64,000 nucleotides of DNA, from assembly GCF_003590875.1 (NCBI RefSeq), contig NZ_QYUN01000002.1, positions 2,914,001 through 2,978,000 of the forward strand, in the 5' to 3' direction. The first letter of the stretch is position 1. Each line of letters begins with the position of its first letter. The position numbers were made by a program, and so were the translations under genes. Below, piece by piece: positions 1-9,612 of the stretch. Source of the DNA: Noviherbaspirillum cavernae. GTDB lineage: Bacteria > Pseudomonadota > Gammaproteobacteria > Burkholderiales > Burkholderiaceae_D. The notes beneath the pieces were generated by a model. That model ran no database searches and was not told where the DNA came from. It saw nothing but the letters and a program-made list of their open reading frames with translations.

Positions 1-1004
1 TTGAAGCTGCGCGAGCGCACCAGCGGGTAGGTGGCGAACAGGCTGGCAATGCGCGCATCGCCATTGGCGTCCAGATCGGCGAACTCCTTGCCGAGCCGAT
101 AGCTGCTGGCAGACCAGGCCGCGCCAAGCGCCAGTCCGCTCGTGCCGACCGGCACGCGATACGCCAGCCGCCCGTACAGCAGCCGTTCATTGCTGCCCTG
201 CACGCGCGCGGTGAACTGGTCGCCGATGCCCAGCGGGCTGTTGAGCACCAGCGTGCCGCCCGCGCGATATGCACCGCTGTACCGATTGCCGTAATTGTCG
301 ATATCGACGCTGCCGGCGGCGAAGCGTCCCGGCTCGACCGTCACCACCAGATCGGACAGGCCGACGCTGGCGCCCGGACGCAGGGCAGCCCTGGCCGCGC
401 CGACGCCGGGCGTGTCGTTGAGCAGCAGGAGACCGCGTTCCAGACTGGGGCCGTGGACCGGATCGCCGGCCTGCGCCTGGCGCACCAGCAGCGCCATGCG
501 CTCGTCGCCGATGCGCGCCGTATTGTGCAATTCGACCGCGCCGATGCGGCCTTCCAGCACCGCGATGTCGACCGTGCCGTCGCGGATTTCCTGGGCCGGC
601 AGGTAGGCGCGCGCGACCGGATAGCCGTGTTCGCGATAGTGGCGCGTGATGCGCGCCGAGACCTCCTGCAGTTCCGCGATGGACAGTTCGCGTCTGTTCC
701 ACGGCGTGAGCAAGCCGTTCAATTCATCGGCAGCAAAGTGTGTCGCGCCGCTGATGCGAAATGCCTGCACCGCCAGACGCGCATTGCCGGACGACGTCCC
801 TGCCGCACGCTCCGGCTCCAGCAGGATGTCCGGCACCTGTTTCGGCGCAAGTTGCAGTGCCGGGCCGGCGCGATCGAGTTCGCGCATCGTGCGCCCGGCA
901 TCCGGCAGCATTTGCGCCGCGAACTGTGCCATTGCACAGGAGGCGAACAGGGCGTTGAGGGCAGCGGCAAGCGCGCTGCGTCGAGCAATGCGGAGGACAG
1001 GCAT
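1..1004 (-). CDS. TpsB (ShlB/FhaC-type) outer-membrane transporter, C-terminal part outside the window
   Basis: Reading leftward from the ATG at 1004 gives about 334 residues with no stop before the window edge. The N-terminus is a signal peptide ending in SCAMAQ. A POTRA-like domain follows, beginning VQAFRISGATHF and continuing to VLEGRIGAVEL. Then comes the family's barrel entry, with VEPGRFAAGSVDIDNYGNRY and LVLNSPLGIGDQ. These are hallmarks of the two-partner-secretion transporter that exports a large adhesin or hemolysin (TpsA). The family is usually about 550-580 residues, so roughly 40 percent of the barrel is missing. The TpsA partner is not in the window and may lie to the left. Family assignment is firm; the exported substrate is unknown. 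Confidence 0.88.
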   Translation of the reverse strand, partial: MPVLRIARRSALAAALNALFASCAMAQFAAQMLPDAGRTMRELDRAGPALQLAPKQVPDILLEPERAAGTSSGNARLAVQAFRISGATHFAADELNGLLTPWNRRELSIAELQEVSARITRHYREHGYPVARAYLPAQEIRDGTVDIAVLEGRIGAVELHNTARIGDERMALLVRQAQAGDPVHGPSLERGLLLLNDTPGVGAARAALRPGASVGLSDLVVTVEPGRFAAGSVDIDNYGNRYSGAYRAGGTLVLNSPLGIGDQFTARVQGSNERLLYGRLAYRVPVGTSGLALGAAWSASSYRLGKEFADLDANGDARIASLFATYPLVRSRSF

Positions 1005-1290
1005 GGGCGTTTCGGGTTGAGCGATCGGTTCGACAGATCGGCGGCGATGTGCAGGCCGTTCCGGGAGGGGCGAATGCCGGGATGCGATGCGCGGCTTCCT
1101 GCGGAAGGCGCAATGACATCACATGCCGGAAAAATATTTGCCGTACGGCATTAAATACTTCGACGAATCGCAGTGTCAACGGAATGGACATGCCCGGACG
1201 GCGAAACTGAAAATTCCTCGGTTTTGCCGATGCCGGGAAAATTCTCTTGAAAAGTGCGGCGAACCGTGAATGCCGGCTGCAGCGCGAAAT

Positions 1291-1953
1291 TCAGGTCGCC
1301 GCCGCGTCCTCATGCGGCAGCGAATAGCTCAGAAAGCCAAGCACCAGCCTGACCATCTCGTCCTCGAACGCGCGGCTGCGCAGCAAGGCGGGCTGCTCGA
1401 CGGCTGCGGTCTGAATGGCACCGGAGATTGCGCGAAACATCACGAAGCGGCTTGCTTCGTCTTGCAACCGGCGTCGGTGCTCCGGGTGTGCGCGGTAGGC
1501 GGCACCGATGATCAGCGCGTAGTAGCGCTGCAATTCCCGGCCCAGGTCGGAATCGGCGGGTGCGTTGATCATTTCCGTCCGCAGGATGCCGCCGACGACG
1601 GGGCGTTCGCCGATGATGTCGATCATTGCGCCGATCAGCCGGCGCGAATTCGCCACCGCATCATCCGGCGAAGCCGACCAGCCGGACAGGATGCGCTCGG
1701 CCACCGTCAGCATCCGTTTCAGCTCGCGCGCCGCCAGCGTTTCCAGCAGGCTTTCCTTGTTGGAAAAGTACTGGTACACGGTCCCCACGCCGTAGCCCGA
1801 CACTTCCGCCACGCGCTGCGTGGTCAGTTCCGAGCGATCACCGCTTTCCAGAATCCGGCACGCCGCTTCGCACAGATTGTCGAGAGTCTGTTGTGTGCGG
1901 CGCTGCGAGCCGCCTTTGCCGTTGGGAGAAGAATGCGAGGGATCTTTTTGCAT
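1291..1953 (-). CDS. TetR/AcrR family transcriptional regulator
   Basis: A 220-residue protein with an N-terminal helix-turn-helix at about residues 40-66 (LTTQRVAEVSGYGVGTVYQY), the TetR signature. The C-terminal ligand-binding domain has no recognisable specificity. I chose the ATG at 1953 because residues upstream of it are low-complexity and the TetR domain begins about 20 residues later; the frame stays open further upstream to about 2115. It is divergent from the DNA glycosylase gene, with about 130 bp between them where a TetR operator would be expected. I saw no convincing long operator palindrome there. The regulated genes are unknown. Confidence 0.85.
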   Translation of the reverse strand: MQKDPSHSSPNGKGGSQRRTQQTLDNLCEAACRILESGDRSELTTQRVAEVSGYGVGTVYQYFSNKESLLETLAARELKRMLTVAERILSGWSASPDDAVANSRRLIGAMIDIIGERPVVGGILRTEMINAPADSDLGRELQRYYALIIGAAYRAHPEHRRRLQDEASRFVMFRAISGAIQTAAVEQPALLRSRAFEDEMVRLVLGFLSYSLPHEDAAAT

Positions 1954-2086
1954 GGCGTGGCTTTGATGCGATGGTGGGCGACTGATCGATCGAACGCTTG
2001 AATTGTCATTCTGAAAAGACTTGCGATACGTCCGATGCAGTCGCATGATTCTGCCATACATGAATGCAGATTTTTTTCCGGAATGC

Positions 2087-2647
2087 ATGCCTTTCACCCG
2101 CAAATTGCCTCGCACCTTCTATGCACGCGCCACCGAGGAAGTCGCACGCGGCTTGCTGGGCATGCATCTGGTACACGTGTGCGGCGGCATCGAACGCATC
2201 GGTCGGATCGTCGAAGTCGAAGCCTATGTCGGCGCGCACGATCTGGCCGCGCATTCCTCCAAGGGCATCACGCCGCGCACCCGCATCATGTACGGGCCAC
2301 CCGGTCATGCCTATGTGTATTTGATCTACGGCATGCATCACTGCATGAATGTGGTGACGGAACCGGCAGGCAATGGCTGCGAGGTCCTGCTGCGCGCGCT
2401 GGAACCGGTCGTCCATCTCGAAGGCAACACCAAAGGTCCGGCCCTGCTGTGTCGCGCCATGGGCATCGACAGACGGCTGAACGGGCATGACCTTCTGAGC
2501 AACGATTTCTATCTTGCCGAACCGGCAAGCATGGAGCCGTTCGGCACCATGGCGCGCCCTCGCATCGGCGTTGCCTATGCGAAGCATTGGGCCGACAAGG
2601 AATTGCGGTTCTATATTGACGGCAACGCTTTCGTTTCCAGACGCTGA
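2087..2647 (+). CDS. mpg: DNA-3-methyladenine glycosylase (AAG/MPG family)
   Basis: This 186-residue protein matches the alkyladenine glycosylase family, which flips out and excises 3-methyladenine and other alkylated purines in base-excision repair. Visible family blocks are LLGMHLVHV, the catalytic-site segment IVEVEAYVGAHDLAAHSSKG, MYGPPGHAYVYLIYGMHHC and VLLRALEP. The ATG at 2087 puts the conserved TFYARATEEVARGLLG segment about 10 residues in, as in relatives; an ATG at 2060 is also possible. Neither start has a strong Shine-Dalgarno. The length is normal for bacterial members. Confidence 0.93.
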   Translation: MPFTRKLPRTFYARATEEVARGLLGMHLVHVCGGIERIGRIVEVEAYVGAHDLAAHSSKGITPRTRIMYGPPGHAYVYLIYGMHHCMNVVTEPAGNGCEVLLRALEPVVHLEGNTKGPALLCRAMGIDRRLNGHDLLSNDFYLAEPASMEPFGTMARPRIGVAYAKHWADKELRFYIDGNAFVSRR

Positions 2648-2867
2648 ATTTGTCGGCGCGGCATGCCGCAATGCCGTCGCGTCGAACGGTATGGAGAAGC
2701 AACAGTCATATGTAATGCGGCCCGTTGAATTGCGCGGTGCGCGACTGTCAGCGCTGCCGACGCCGCATCGCTGCGCGGTGCATTGATGATTCATCGCATG
2801 CATGCGGTCAAACCAACCGGAATCTGCTTCTCACAACATGCGCACACCGCTCGCGAAAGACAGCAGC

Positions 2868-5800
2868 ATGGGTACCCGGCATTCATGGCTCGCCGCGGGA
2901 CTCTTCGCCGTACTGTTTCTGATTTCCCTCGTCATCGGCTACAACGTCTACGTCCCGCTGGTGGATGAGCAGCGGCGGCAGTTGCATGACGCGCTCGACC
3001 ATATCGCCGACACGCAGAACGCCGCCGTATCGGCATGGATACGGGAAAGAGTTGGCGATGCGATGGTGTTCAGCAGCGGCCGCTTCTTCGGGGAAACGGC
3101 CGCTGCATGGCTTGCGCGCGGTGCGCCGGATGACGATGCGCGACGGCAAATGCTCGAGCAGCTCAAAGCCATCCACACAACCTACAACTATCTCGAAGTG
3201 GCCTTGCTCGACGGACATGGAACTGTCCGTATCTCGACGCAAGCGACGCCTTTGCAGCTGGACGCGGTCGCTGCGGAAACGATGCAGCACGCGTTGCGGA
3301 GCAGCAGCATCCTGGTCTCGCCGTTCCACGCAATCCCGGTCTCGCCGGGTACCGAGCAGACCGAGAACGTTGTCGATATCATCGCGCCGCTTCTCAGCAT
3401 CGACGAGGAGCAGATCGACACGCCGGCCGTTCTGCTGCTGAGGGCGCGCGCGCGCACGGACGTCGCGCCGTTTGCGCATACCCCGCCGATTATGGGGAGC
3501 GTGACGGAGGTCTTGCTGACCGAAATCCGCGGCGAGCAAGTCGTGATCTCGTCAAGCAATCTGCAGGCCTCTCATTTCGGAAAGATCAACGTGCTGCCGG
3601 TCTCGCCGTCCGAGTTGATGGCATCGGCCAAATCGCACGACGGCTCCTTTGCAATGGACGATGCCAGCGGCACGCCGCTGATCGCGATGGCGCGCCAGGT
3701 GTCCCGCATGCCCTGGTATCTCGTCACCGTGATCAACGAGAACGCAATCGTTGCCAGCGTGCGGCGAATGACGTGGTTGCTGGTGGGCGCGACCGCCGGC
3801 ATCCTGTCGCTACTCGGCATCGCGGTGTTGCTGTGGTGGCGTGAGAAGGAGGGGCAGATGCGCCTGCAGGCATTGCAGGAAAAGACCGAGCGGCAGCTAT
3901 TGCAGCGGCAATACGATTACCTTTCGAAATATGCCAACGACATGATCATCCTCGCCGATGCCGGGGACTGCATCATCGATGTCAATGACAAGACCTTGCA
4001 GGCGCTCGGACGTCACCGCGCCGACATGATCGGACGACCCGTGCAAGACCTGTTTCTGCCGCAATGCAAGCACGTGCTGCAACAGGCCGCGGCAAAACTG
4101 CTGCGCGAAGGCATGGCCTTGTTCGAAGTCACGCAGCAGCAGGCCGACGGCACGCTCATGCCGGTCGAGGTCAGTGCGCGCGCGATCGATTTCGAAGGCA
4201 AGCGCTTCGTCCAGCTCATCTGCCGCGACATCAGCGAGCGAAAACAGTCCGAGCTCGCCCTGCTGGAAAGCCAGAACCGGCTCAACAGCATCCTGGAATC
4301 CATCCTCGACATTGTGTGGTCGGTGTCGCCCGACTTCTCGCGCCTGAACTACATCAACCAGTCGATCGAGCAGATCACCGGCTATCCGGTATCGGCGTTC
4401 GAGACCGATCCGCGCCGCTGGCTCACCATGATCCATGAGGATGACAGGCCGCATGTCGAGGAGGCGCTGCACGCCCTGGGGCCGGATCACGCCGCATGCG
4501 AAGCCGAATTCCGCATCCGGCGGCAGGACCGCGAGCTGCGCTGGCTGCATTGCCGCGCCCATCTCGTCGTCGATGCGGACGGCACGCCGCAACGCATCGA
4601 TGGTGTCGCCACCGACGTCACGCAGCGCAAGGCTACCGAACAGCAGGTCGAAATGCTGGCCTATTACGACAACGTCACCCGGCTGCCCAACCGCACGCTG
4701 CTGTACGACCGGCTGGCGCAAGCGACGCACATGGCGATGCGCAGCGAGAAAAAGGTTGCGCTGCTGTTCATGGACCTCGACAACTTCAAGAACGTGAACG
4801 ATTCGCTCGGCCACGACATCGGCGACATGCTGCTGCGCGCAATTGCGGAGCGCCTGTCGCAATGCGTACGCGAGGAGGACACAGTGGCGCGCATCGGCGG
4901 CGACGAGTTCCTCATCGTGCTGCCCGACATCGATCGCGGCGAGCAGGCGGCCGCCGTCGCCGAGAAGATCCTCGCCGCCACCGCCCGCCCCTTCATCCTG
5001 AAGGAGCAGCAGATCTACTCGACCATCAGCATCGGCATCAGTGTCTTTCCCGACGACGGCAAGGAAACGCAGGAGCTGATCAAGCATGCCGATACCGCGC
5101 TGTATCAGGCCAAGGGTCAGGGACGCGATCGATATCAGTTCTTCACGCGGGAACTGAACCTGCAGATCATCCGCAGCACCAACATCGAACGGCAATTGCG
5201 ACATGCGATCGAGAACGATGCCTTGAGCCTGTGGTACCAGCCGCAGATCGATACGAAGGAAGGCAGGCTGATCGGCGCAGAAGCGCTGCTGCGCTGGCGT
5301 CATGCGGGACGCGAGGTGCTGTCACCGGTCGAGTTCATCCCGGTGGCGGAAGAGCGCGGACTGATCAGCAAGATGGGGGAATGGGCGATCCGCGAGGCCT
5401 GCGCGCAATGTCGCCGCTGGCAGCTGGAGGGACTGCACCCGATCCCGATCGCGGTCAACGTGTCGCCGATCCAGTTCCAGCAAAAGGGCTTTGCCAGCCT
5501 CGTCACCGGCATCCTGCGCGAGTCGCAGCTGGACCCGACCTATCTCGAACTGGAAATCACGGAGAGTTCGATCATGCGGCGCGCCTCGCTGGTCGCCGAG
5601 CTGGCGATGAACCTGCGCGACGTCGGCGTCGGCATCAGCATCGACGATTTCGGCACAGGCTATTCGAGCCTCAGCTATCTGAAGCAGATTCCCATCGACA
5701 AGATCAAGATCGATCGCTCCTTCATCGCGGCGATGCTCACGCATGGCGACGACGAGGCGATCACCTACGCGATCATCAATCTGGCGCGCAGCCTCAACAT

Positions 5801-5960
5801 GCGCGTGATCGCGGAGGGCGTGGAAACGAAGGCGCAACTGGATCGCCTGCGCCTGTTCGGCTGCAACGAGGTGCAGGGTCATTACTACAGCAAGGCAGTG
5901 TCGGCGGAAACCTTCCGCGACTTTCTGGCGAACCAGAACATGTTTTCGGAGGTGGCGTAA
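2868..5960 (+). CDS. Membrane-bound GGDEF/EAL protein with CACHE and PAS sensory domains
   Basis: A cyclic-di-GMP turnover protein of 1030 residues from this start. Order: transmembrane segment (about 8-28), extracytoplasmic CACHE-like sensor (about 35-300), second transmembrane segment (about 305-325), two PAS/PAC domains (about 345-595), GGDEF (about 600-765) and EAL (about 775-1020). The diguanylate cyclase A-site is intact (GGDEF at 677-681). The phosphodiesterase motif is also intact (EAL at 805-807, with ELEITES, DDFGTGYSSL and AEGVET). Both activities could therefore be functional, although in many such hybrids one dominates. ATG codons at 2802 and 2838 are alternatives; 2868 has a purine-rich stretch upstream and gives a normal membrane N-terminus. 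No operon partner is evident. Confidence 0.95.
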   Translation: MGTRHSWLAAGLFAVLFLISLVIGYNVYVPLVDEQRRQLHDALDHIADTQNAAVSAWIRERVGDAMVFSSGRFFGETAAAWLARGAPDDDARRQMLEQLKAIHTTYNYLEVALLDGHGTVRISTQATPLQLDAVAAETMQHALRSSSILVSPFHAIPVSPGTEQTENVVDIIAPLLSIDEEQIDTPAVLLLRARARTDVAPFAHTPPIMGSVTEVLLTEIRGEQVVISSSNLQASHFGKINVLPVSPSELMASAKSHDGSFAMDDASGTPLIAMARQVSRMPWYLVTVINENAIVASVRRMTWLLVGATAGILSLLGIAVLLWWREKEGQMRLQALQEKTERQLLQRQYDYLSKYANDMIILADAGDCIIDVNDKTLQALGRHRADMIGRPVQDLFLPQCKHVLQQAAAKLLREGMALFEVTQQQADGTLMPVEVSARAIDFEGKRFVQLICRDISERKQSELALLESQNRLNSILESILDIVWSVSPDFSRLNYINQSIEQITGYPVSAFETDPRRWLTMIHEDDRPHVEEALHALGPDHAACEAEFRIRRQDRELRWLHCRAHLVVDADGTPQRIDGVATDVTQRKATEQQVEMLAYYDNVTRLPNRTLLYDRLAQATHMAMRSEKKVALLFMDLDNFKNVNDSLGHDIGDMLLRAIAERLSQCVREEDTVARIGGDEFLIVLPDIDRGEQAAAVAEKILAATARPFILKEQQIYSTISIGISVFPDDGKETQELIKHADTALYQAKGQGRDRYQFFTRELNLQIIRSTNIERQLRHAIENDALSLWYQPQIDTKEGRLIGAEALLRWRHAGREVLSPVEFIPVAEERGLISKMGEWAIREACAQCRRWQLEGLHPIPIAVNVSPIQFQQKGFASLVTGILRESQLDPTYLELEITESSIMRRASLVAELAMNLRDVGVGISIDDFGTGYSSLSYLKQIPIDKIKIDRSFIAAMLTHGDDEAITYAIINLARSLNMRVIAEGVETKAQLDRLRLFGCNEVQGHYYSKAVSAETFRDFLANQNMFSEVA

Positions 5961-5991
5961 ACGAAGACCGCACGCGCATGCAGTCACGCGC

Positions 5992-6819
5992 TCAGGATTC
6001 CTTGCGCTCGTCCGGTATGCCCTCCTTCCAGAGGCCGGTTTCTTTCTGCGTCATGTAGCCGAACGGGACGACGCGCCCGTCCTGCAAGCCTTGTTGCTCG
6101 ATGTCGTTGAGATATTGTTCGCGCGACAGCAGCGTGCCCTGGCATATGCCATGCGTCGGGGGCGGCGCGCCGGTTTCCAGGCGCAGGCGTTCCAGCAGAT
6201 CTGTCATGACATGTGCCGGAACCAGATTGCGCTGGTCGGGATAGACGAAACCGAACAGGATCAGATGACTCAGCAGCACTCGCCAATGCGGGCCGAAGCG
6301 ATGGAGCAGGCGCGCCCAGTCCAGTTGCGGGCCGCGCGCCCGTATCAGATGCACGATGTCGGCGCCGTCAAAGCGCTCGCGCTCCATGACGAAAGCCTTG
6401 GACCAGATGATTTCCTCGACGGGGCAGAGCTTCACGCGGACACCGGCCACTTCCGCCTCCTCCGCATGCTCGAACCATGCATCATCCACCGACGCGACGC
6501 CGTTGCCCGAACTGAAGATGAGGTCGATGAATGCATCGTCGAAGCGGATCTTCGCCAGCCAATGGGGATAGGTCAGTTCAGCATCGTATCCGGCGTGCGA
6601 CAGCATCTCGGCAATGCGCTCGTAATCGGGACGGCGAATGAAGACATCCATGTCCTTGGTCTGGCGATTGAAGCCCGTGTAGCAATTGAACGCGTAACCG
6701 CCGCCGACGAGAAACGGGATGCCGCATGCATTCATGATGTCAAGAACCTGCCGGTAGAAAACCTCGGTATCCGTGCCAGAAGACAATCCGGCAGGCAATG
6801 CTGGCGTAGTGGCTTGCAT
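5992..6819 (-). CDS. Nucleotidyltransferase-fold protein (Pol-beta superfamily)
   Basis: A 275-residue protein carrying the minimal nucleotidyltransferase signature: a Gly-rich loop (FLVGGGYAFN, about 37-46) followed by the metal-binding pair in KDMDVFIRR (Asp56, Asp58). This pattern is seen in antibiotic-type and stand-alone Pol-beta nucleotidyltransferases. The ATG at 6819 is preceded by a G-rich Shine-Dalgarno (GGGGGG, 3 nt before the ATG); an upstream ATG at 6855 is less likely. It is divergent from a metallophosphoesterase with 152 bp between the starts. Substrate unknown; a nucleotide- or RNA-modifying role is only a family-level inference. Confidence 0.8.
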   Translation of the reverse strand: MQATTPALPAGLSSGTDTEVFYRQVLDIMNACGIPFLVGGGYAFNCYTGFNRQTKDMDVFIRRPDYERIAEMLSHAGYDAELTYPHWLAKIRFDDAFIDLIFSSGNGVASVDDAWFEHAEEAEVAGVRVKLCPVEEIIWSKAFVMERERFDGADIVHLIRARGPQLDWARLLHRFGPHWRVLLSHLILFGFVYPDQRNLVPAHVMTDLLERLRLETGAPPPTHGICQGTLLSREQYLNDIEQQGLQDGRVVPFGYMTQKETGLWKEGIPDERKES

Positions 6820-6971
6820 ATTCCCCCCAACGGATGTGATATCCATGATCAGCAAAACTTATGCCACCGCATTGTGGTCTGTGTATGGAGCAGACCGCCA
6901 TTACGCATTGCGGCAATGGCGACCTGAGTTGCTGCAGGATCAAGGATCGAGCGATCAACCGAGGATGAATC

Positions 6972-7730
6972 GTGGACACACGGGAAAAAATCCGCTTTGC
7001 CGCCGTCGGCGACCTGCATTGCAGGGCGGAATCTGCCGGCAACCTGCGCGCATTATTCACGCAAGCCGCGCAGGAGGCCGACGCGCTGCTGCTGTGCGGC
7101 GACCTGACCGACTATGGCTTGCCGGAAGAGACGCACGTGCTCGTGAATGAATTGTCGGGGGTGAGGATTCCCGTCATCGCGGTGCTCGGCAACCACGACT
7201 TCGAATCGGGCATGCAGGATGAGGTCACGCGCATCCTCAGAGAAGCCGGTGTGCGCATCCTGGATGGCGAGGCATGCGAAGTGGCCGGCGTCGGCATCGC
7301 GGGTGTGAAGGGGTTTGCCGGCGGATACGGCCGCGGTGCGCTAGGACACTGGGGAGAAGGTGCGATCAAGCAGTTCGTGGACGAGGCGATTCACGAGGCG
7401 CTCAAGCTGGAATCGGCGCTGGCAAAGTTGCGCACCAGCGAACGCATTGCGATGCTGCACTATTCGCCCGTCGTGGAAACGGTACAGGGCGAGCCGCCGG
7501 AAATCTTTCCCTTCCTCGGCACCAGCCGGCTGGAGGATCCTCTGCTGCGCTATCCGGTGACCGTCGTCATTCATGGCCATGCGCATCGCGGATATCCGGA
7601 GGGGAAAACGGCCAACAACATTCCGGTCTACAACGTCGCCAAGCCGCTGCTGCAACGCACCTTCCCCGACCGGCCGCCGTTCCGCATCATCGAAGTGCCA
7701 AAGCCGGTGCCGGAGGACATGCGCCCCTGA
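6972..7730 (+). CDS. Calcineurin-like metallophosphoesterase
   Basis: A 252-residue protein with all five metallophosphoesterase blocks: VGDLHC (Asp14, His16), CGDLTD (Asp44), LGNHD (Asn74, His75), LHYSPV and a C-terminal GHAH. The dinuclear metal site looks complete. The start is GTG at 6972, with GAGG about 8 nt upstream; the ATG at 6965 is out of frame. It is divergent from a nucleotidyltransferase-fold gene, so the two may act on related substrates, but nothing in the sequence gives the substrate. It is cytoplasmic, with no signal peptide. Confidence 0.87.
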   Translation: MDTREKIRFAAVGDLHCRAESAGNLRALFTQAAQEADALLLCGDLTDYGLPEETHVLVNELSGVRIPVIAVLGNHDFESGMQDEVTRILREAGVRILDGEACEVAGVGIAGVKGFAGGYGRGALGHWGEGAIKQFVDEAIHEALKLESALAKLRTSERIAMLHYSPVVETVQGEPPEIFPFLGTSRLEDPLLRYPVTVVIHGHAHRGYPEGKTANNIPVYNVAKPLLQRTFPDRPPFRIIEVPKPVPEDMRP

Positions 7731-7743
7731 GCGCGGGGCACGG

Positions 7744-9159
7744 TTACAGGAAGCGCTTGAGCAAGCCCATCACCCTGTCGAACTTCGCACCGTAGGGCGG
7801 ATAGAGCAGCTTGCCCGTCGCCCAGCGCGACTGCACCAGCACCGGCTTCTGGTGCGTGAAGCGCAGGAATCCCGTCTCGCCGTGATAGGCACCCCAGCCG
7901 CTGTCGCCGACGCCGCCGAAGGGCAGGTTTTCATGGGCGATGTGCATGAGCGTGTCGTTCACCGTCACGCCACCGCTCACGGTGCGCGCCAGCACGTCGT
8001 CGCGTCTACGCAGATCGCTGCCGAACCAGTACAAGGCCAGCGGGCGCGGGTTGGCATTGATGCCGCGAATCGCTTCATCGAGCGAGTCATAGCTCAGCAC
8101 CGGCAGGATGGGGCCGAAGATTTCTTCCTGCATCAGGCGCATTTCCGGTGTGGCGCCGAACACCAGCACGGGTGCCAGTTGCCGCGTTGCGCCTGCGCTT
8201 CCCATGACAGGACCGAGCCGCCGCAGCGTCGCACCCTGCTCTTCCGCCTCTGCCAGCAACGATTGCAGCCGCGCGTAATGGCGTTCGCTGATGATGGCGG
8301 CATAGTCGGGATTGTCGATGTAACGCGGAAACAGTTGCGCCGCCGCAGCGGCAAAGGCATCACCGAAAGCTGCCTCGCGTCCCTTGGGCAGCAGCACGTA
8401 ATCGGGCGCAATGCAGGTCTGGCCCGCATTGAGCAGCTTGCCGTGCGCGATCTTGATGGCGGCATCCGCCAGATCGCATGAGGCGTCGATGATGCAAGGC
8501 GACTTGCCGCCCAGTTCCAGCGTGGTCGGCGTGAGGTTGACGGCGGCGGCAGCGGCGACCTTGCGGCCCACGGCGGTCGAGCCGGTGAAGAACAGGTGAT
8601 CGAAGGGCAGGCCCGCGAACTCCGCAGCCACTGCGCCGTCGCCCTGCACCACGCAGAATTCGTCGGGTGCGAAATAGCGGCCGATCAGCTCGGCCAGCAA
8701 GGCCGAGGTCTGCGGCGTCAGTTCGCTCGGCTTGAGCATGACCCGGTTGCCGGCAGCCAGCGCGATGACGGCCGGCCCGAGCGAAAGCTGCAGCGGATAG
8801 TTCCACGGCGCGATGATGCCGACCACGCCGAGCGGCTGGCGCTGCACATGCGCGCTGGCCGGTTGCAGATACAACGGCGTGCGCACCTTCGCGGGCCGCA
8901 TCCACTTGCGCGAATGCCGCAGCGTGTGGCCGAGCATGCCGCGCAGCACGAACATGTCGGCGACCTCGGTGAGCCGGCGCGAACGGTTGCCGAAATCGGC
9001 GTTGACGGCATCGGCCAGCACCTCGCCATGCACGTCCAGCAGCTTGCGCACACGCAGCAGCCGCTCGCGTCGCAGCGAGTACGGCACGTCGATGGCGGCG
9101 CGGCTTGCCGCATGCTGGGCTTCGAACAGGGAGCGGATCGAGTGTGGCGGCAGTGTCAT
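7744..9159 (-). CDS. calB: Coniferyl-aldehyde dehydrogenase-like ALDH
   Basis: A 471-residue NAD(P)-dependent aldehyde dehydrogenase. The catalytic Glu is in LELGGKSPCII (Glu215) and the nucleophilic Cys in NAGQTCIAPDY (Cys249); the APWNYP and FTGSTAVGRK nucleotide-binding blocks are present. The short length, the lack of an N-terminal extension and the C-terminal hydrophobic tail resemble the coniferyl-aldehyde dehydrogenase / class 3 ALDH branch, which oxidises aromatic or long-chain aldehydes to acids. It is the last gene of a leftward run with a sulfatase and a small membrane protein, starting 22 bp after the latter. The exact substrate is inferred only from subfamily resemblance. Confidence 0.88.
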   Translation of the reverse strand: MTLPPHSIRSLFEAQHAASRAAIDVPYSLRRERLLRVRKLLDVHGEVLADAVNADFGNRSRRLTEVADMFVLRGMLGHTLRHSRKWMRPAKVRTPLYLQPASAHVQRQPLGVVGIIAPWNYPLQLSLGPAVIALAAGNRVMLKPSELTPQTSALLAELIGRYFAPDEFCVVQGDGAVAAEFAGLPFDHLFFTGSTAVGRKVAAAAAVNLTPTTLELGGKSPCIIDASCDLADAAIKIAHGKLLNAGQTCIAPDYVLLPKGREAAFGDAFAAAAAQLFPRYIDNPDYAAIISERHYARLQSLLAEAEEQGATLRRLGPVMGSAGATRQLAPVLVFGATPEMRLMQEEIFGPILPVLSYDSLDEAIRGINANPRPLALYWFGSDLRRRDDVLARTVSGGVTVNDTLMHIAHENLPFGGVGDSGWGAYHGETGFLRFTHQKPVLVQSRWATGKLLYPPYGAKFDRVMGLLKRFL

Positions 9160-9181
9160 GTCTCGTTCACGGTGAGCGGGG

Positions 9182-9580
9182 TCAGGTGGCGGCGACAGAT
9201 GCGGGCCGCGTTCTGGCCGATTGCCAGAGATACAGACTGTACAGGATCACGCACAGGCCGTCGAAGATCGCCGGCAGGTGCAAGCCTTGCAAGGCAGGGT
9301 CACGCCATGCCAGCGCCACCATGGCGACCAGACCGGCCTTTTCGATCGTCGCGGCGAACACGATGGGCCGGCGTGCCTCCGGATTGCGAGCCGCATGCAC
9401 CAGCAGCGCGCCCATGCACAGCGCCAGCAAGCCCCAGTGGCGCGCATAAAAAAGACCGGCCGGGTCGCTCACGTCCAAGCCGGCCAGCCGCAGCGCCGCA
9501 ACGGGAAACAGGAATTGCAGGCCTGGCAGCATGGTGGCAATGCCGGTCCACAGCAGGATGCGGGATTTGTGACCTTGCAT
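9182..9580 (-). CDS. Small integral membrane protein, four predicted helices
   Basis: A 132-residue hydrophobic protein with about four transmembrane segments (near 8-28, 45-62, 72-90 and 98-118) and a basic N-terminus. I recognise no catalytic motif; general architecture resembles DoxX-like or DUF-type membrane proteins, but I cannot assign a family. The ATG at 9580 has a good Shine-Dalgarno (GGAGAA, about 6 nt upstream) and is preferred over an ATG at 9616, which would overlap the sulfatase. It sits between the sulfatase (32 bp upstream) and the ALDH (22 bp downstream), so the three are probably cotranscribed. Confidence 0.75.
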   Translation of the reverse strand: MQGHKSRILLWTGIATMLPGLQFLFPVAALRLAGLDVSDPAGLFYARHWGLLALCMGALLVHAARNPEARRPIVFAATIEKAGLVAMVALAWRDPALQGLHLPAIFDGLCVILYSLYLWQSARTRPASVAAT

Positions 9581-9612
9581 GGTGTTTCTCCGTTCGATAG
9601 TCGGGTTGGGCA

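Noticed and set aside
1139..1150. Palindrome TGCCGTACGGCA upstream of the TpsB gene
   Set aside because: A 12-bp perfect palindrome is expected about 16 times by chance in 64 kb, and the site is 135 bp from the start codon.
1978..1998. GATCGATC-type dyad between the TetR and glycosylase genes as a TetR operator
   Set aside because: Arms of 4-5 bp only; not distinguishable from chance.
3897..5303. Long antisense open frame inside the GGDEF/EAL gene
   Set aside because: Same shadow effect; the forward frame is a full multi-domain protein.
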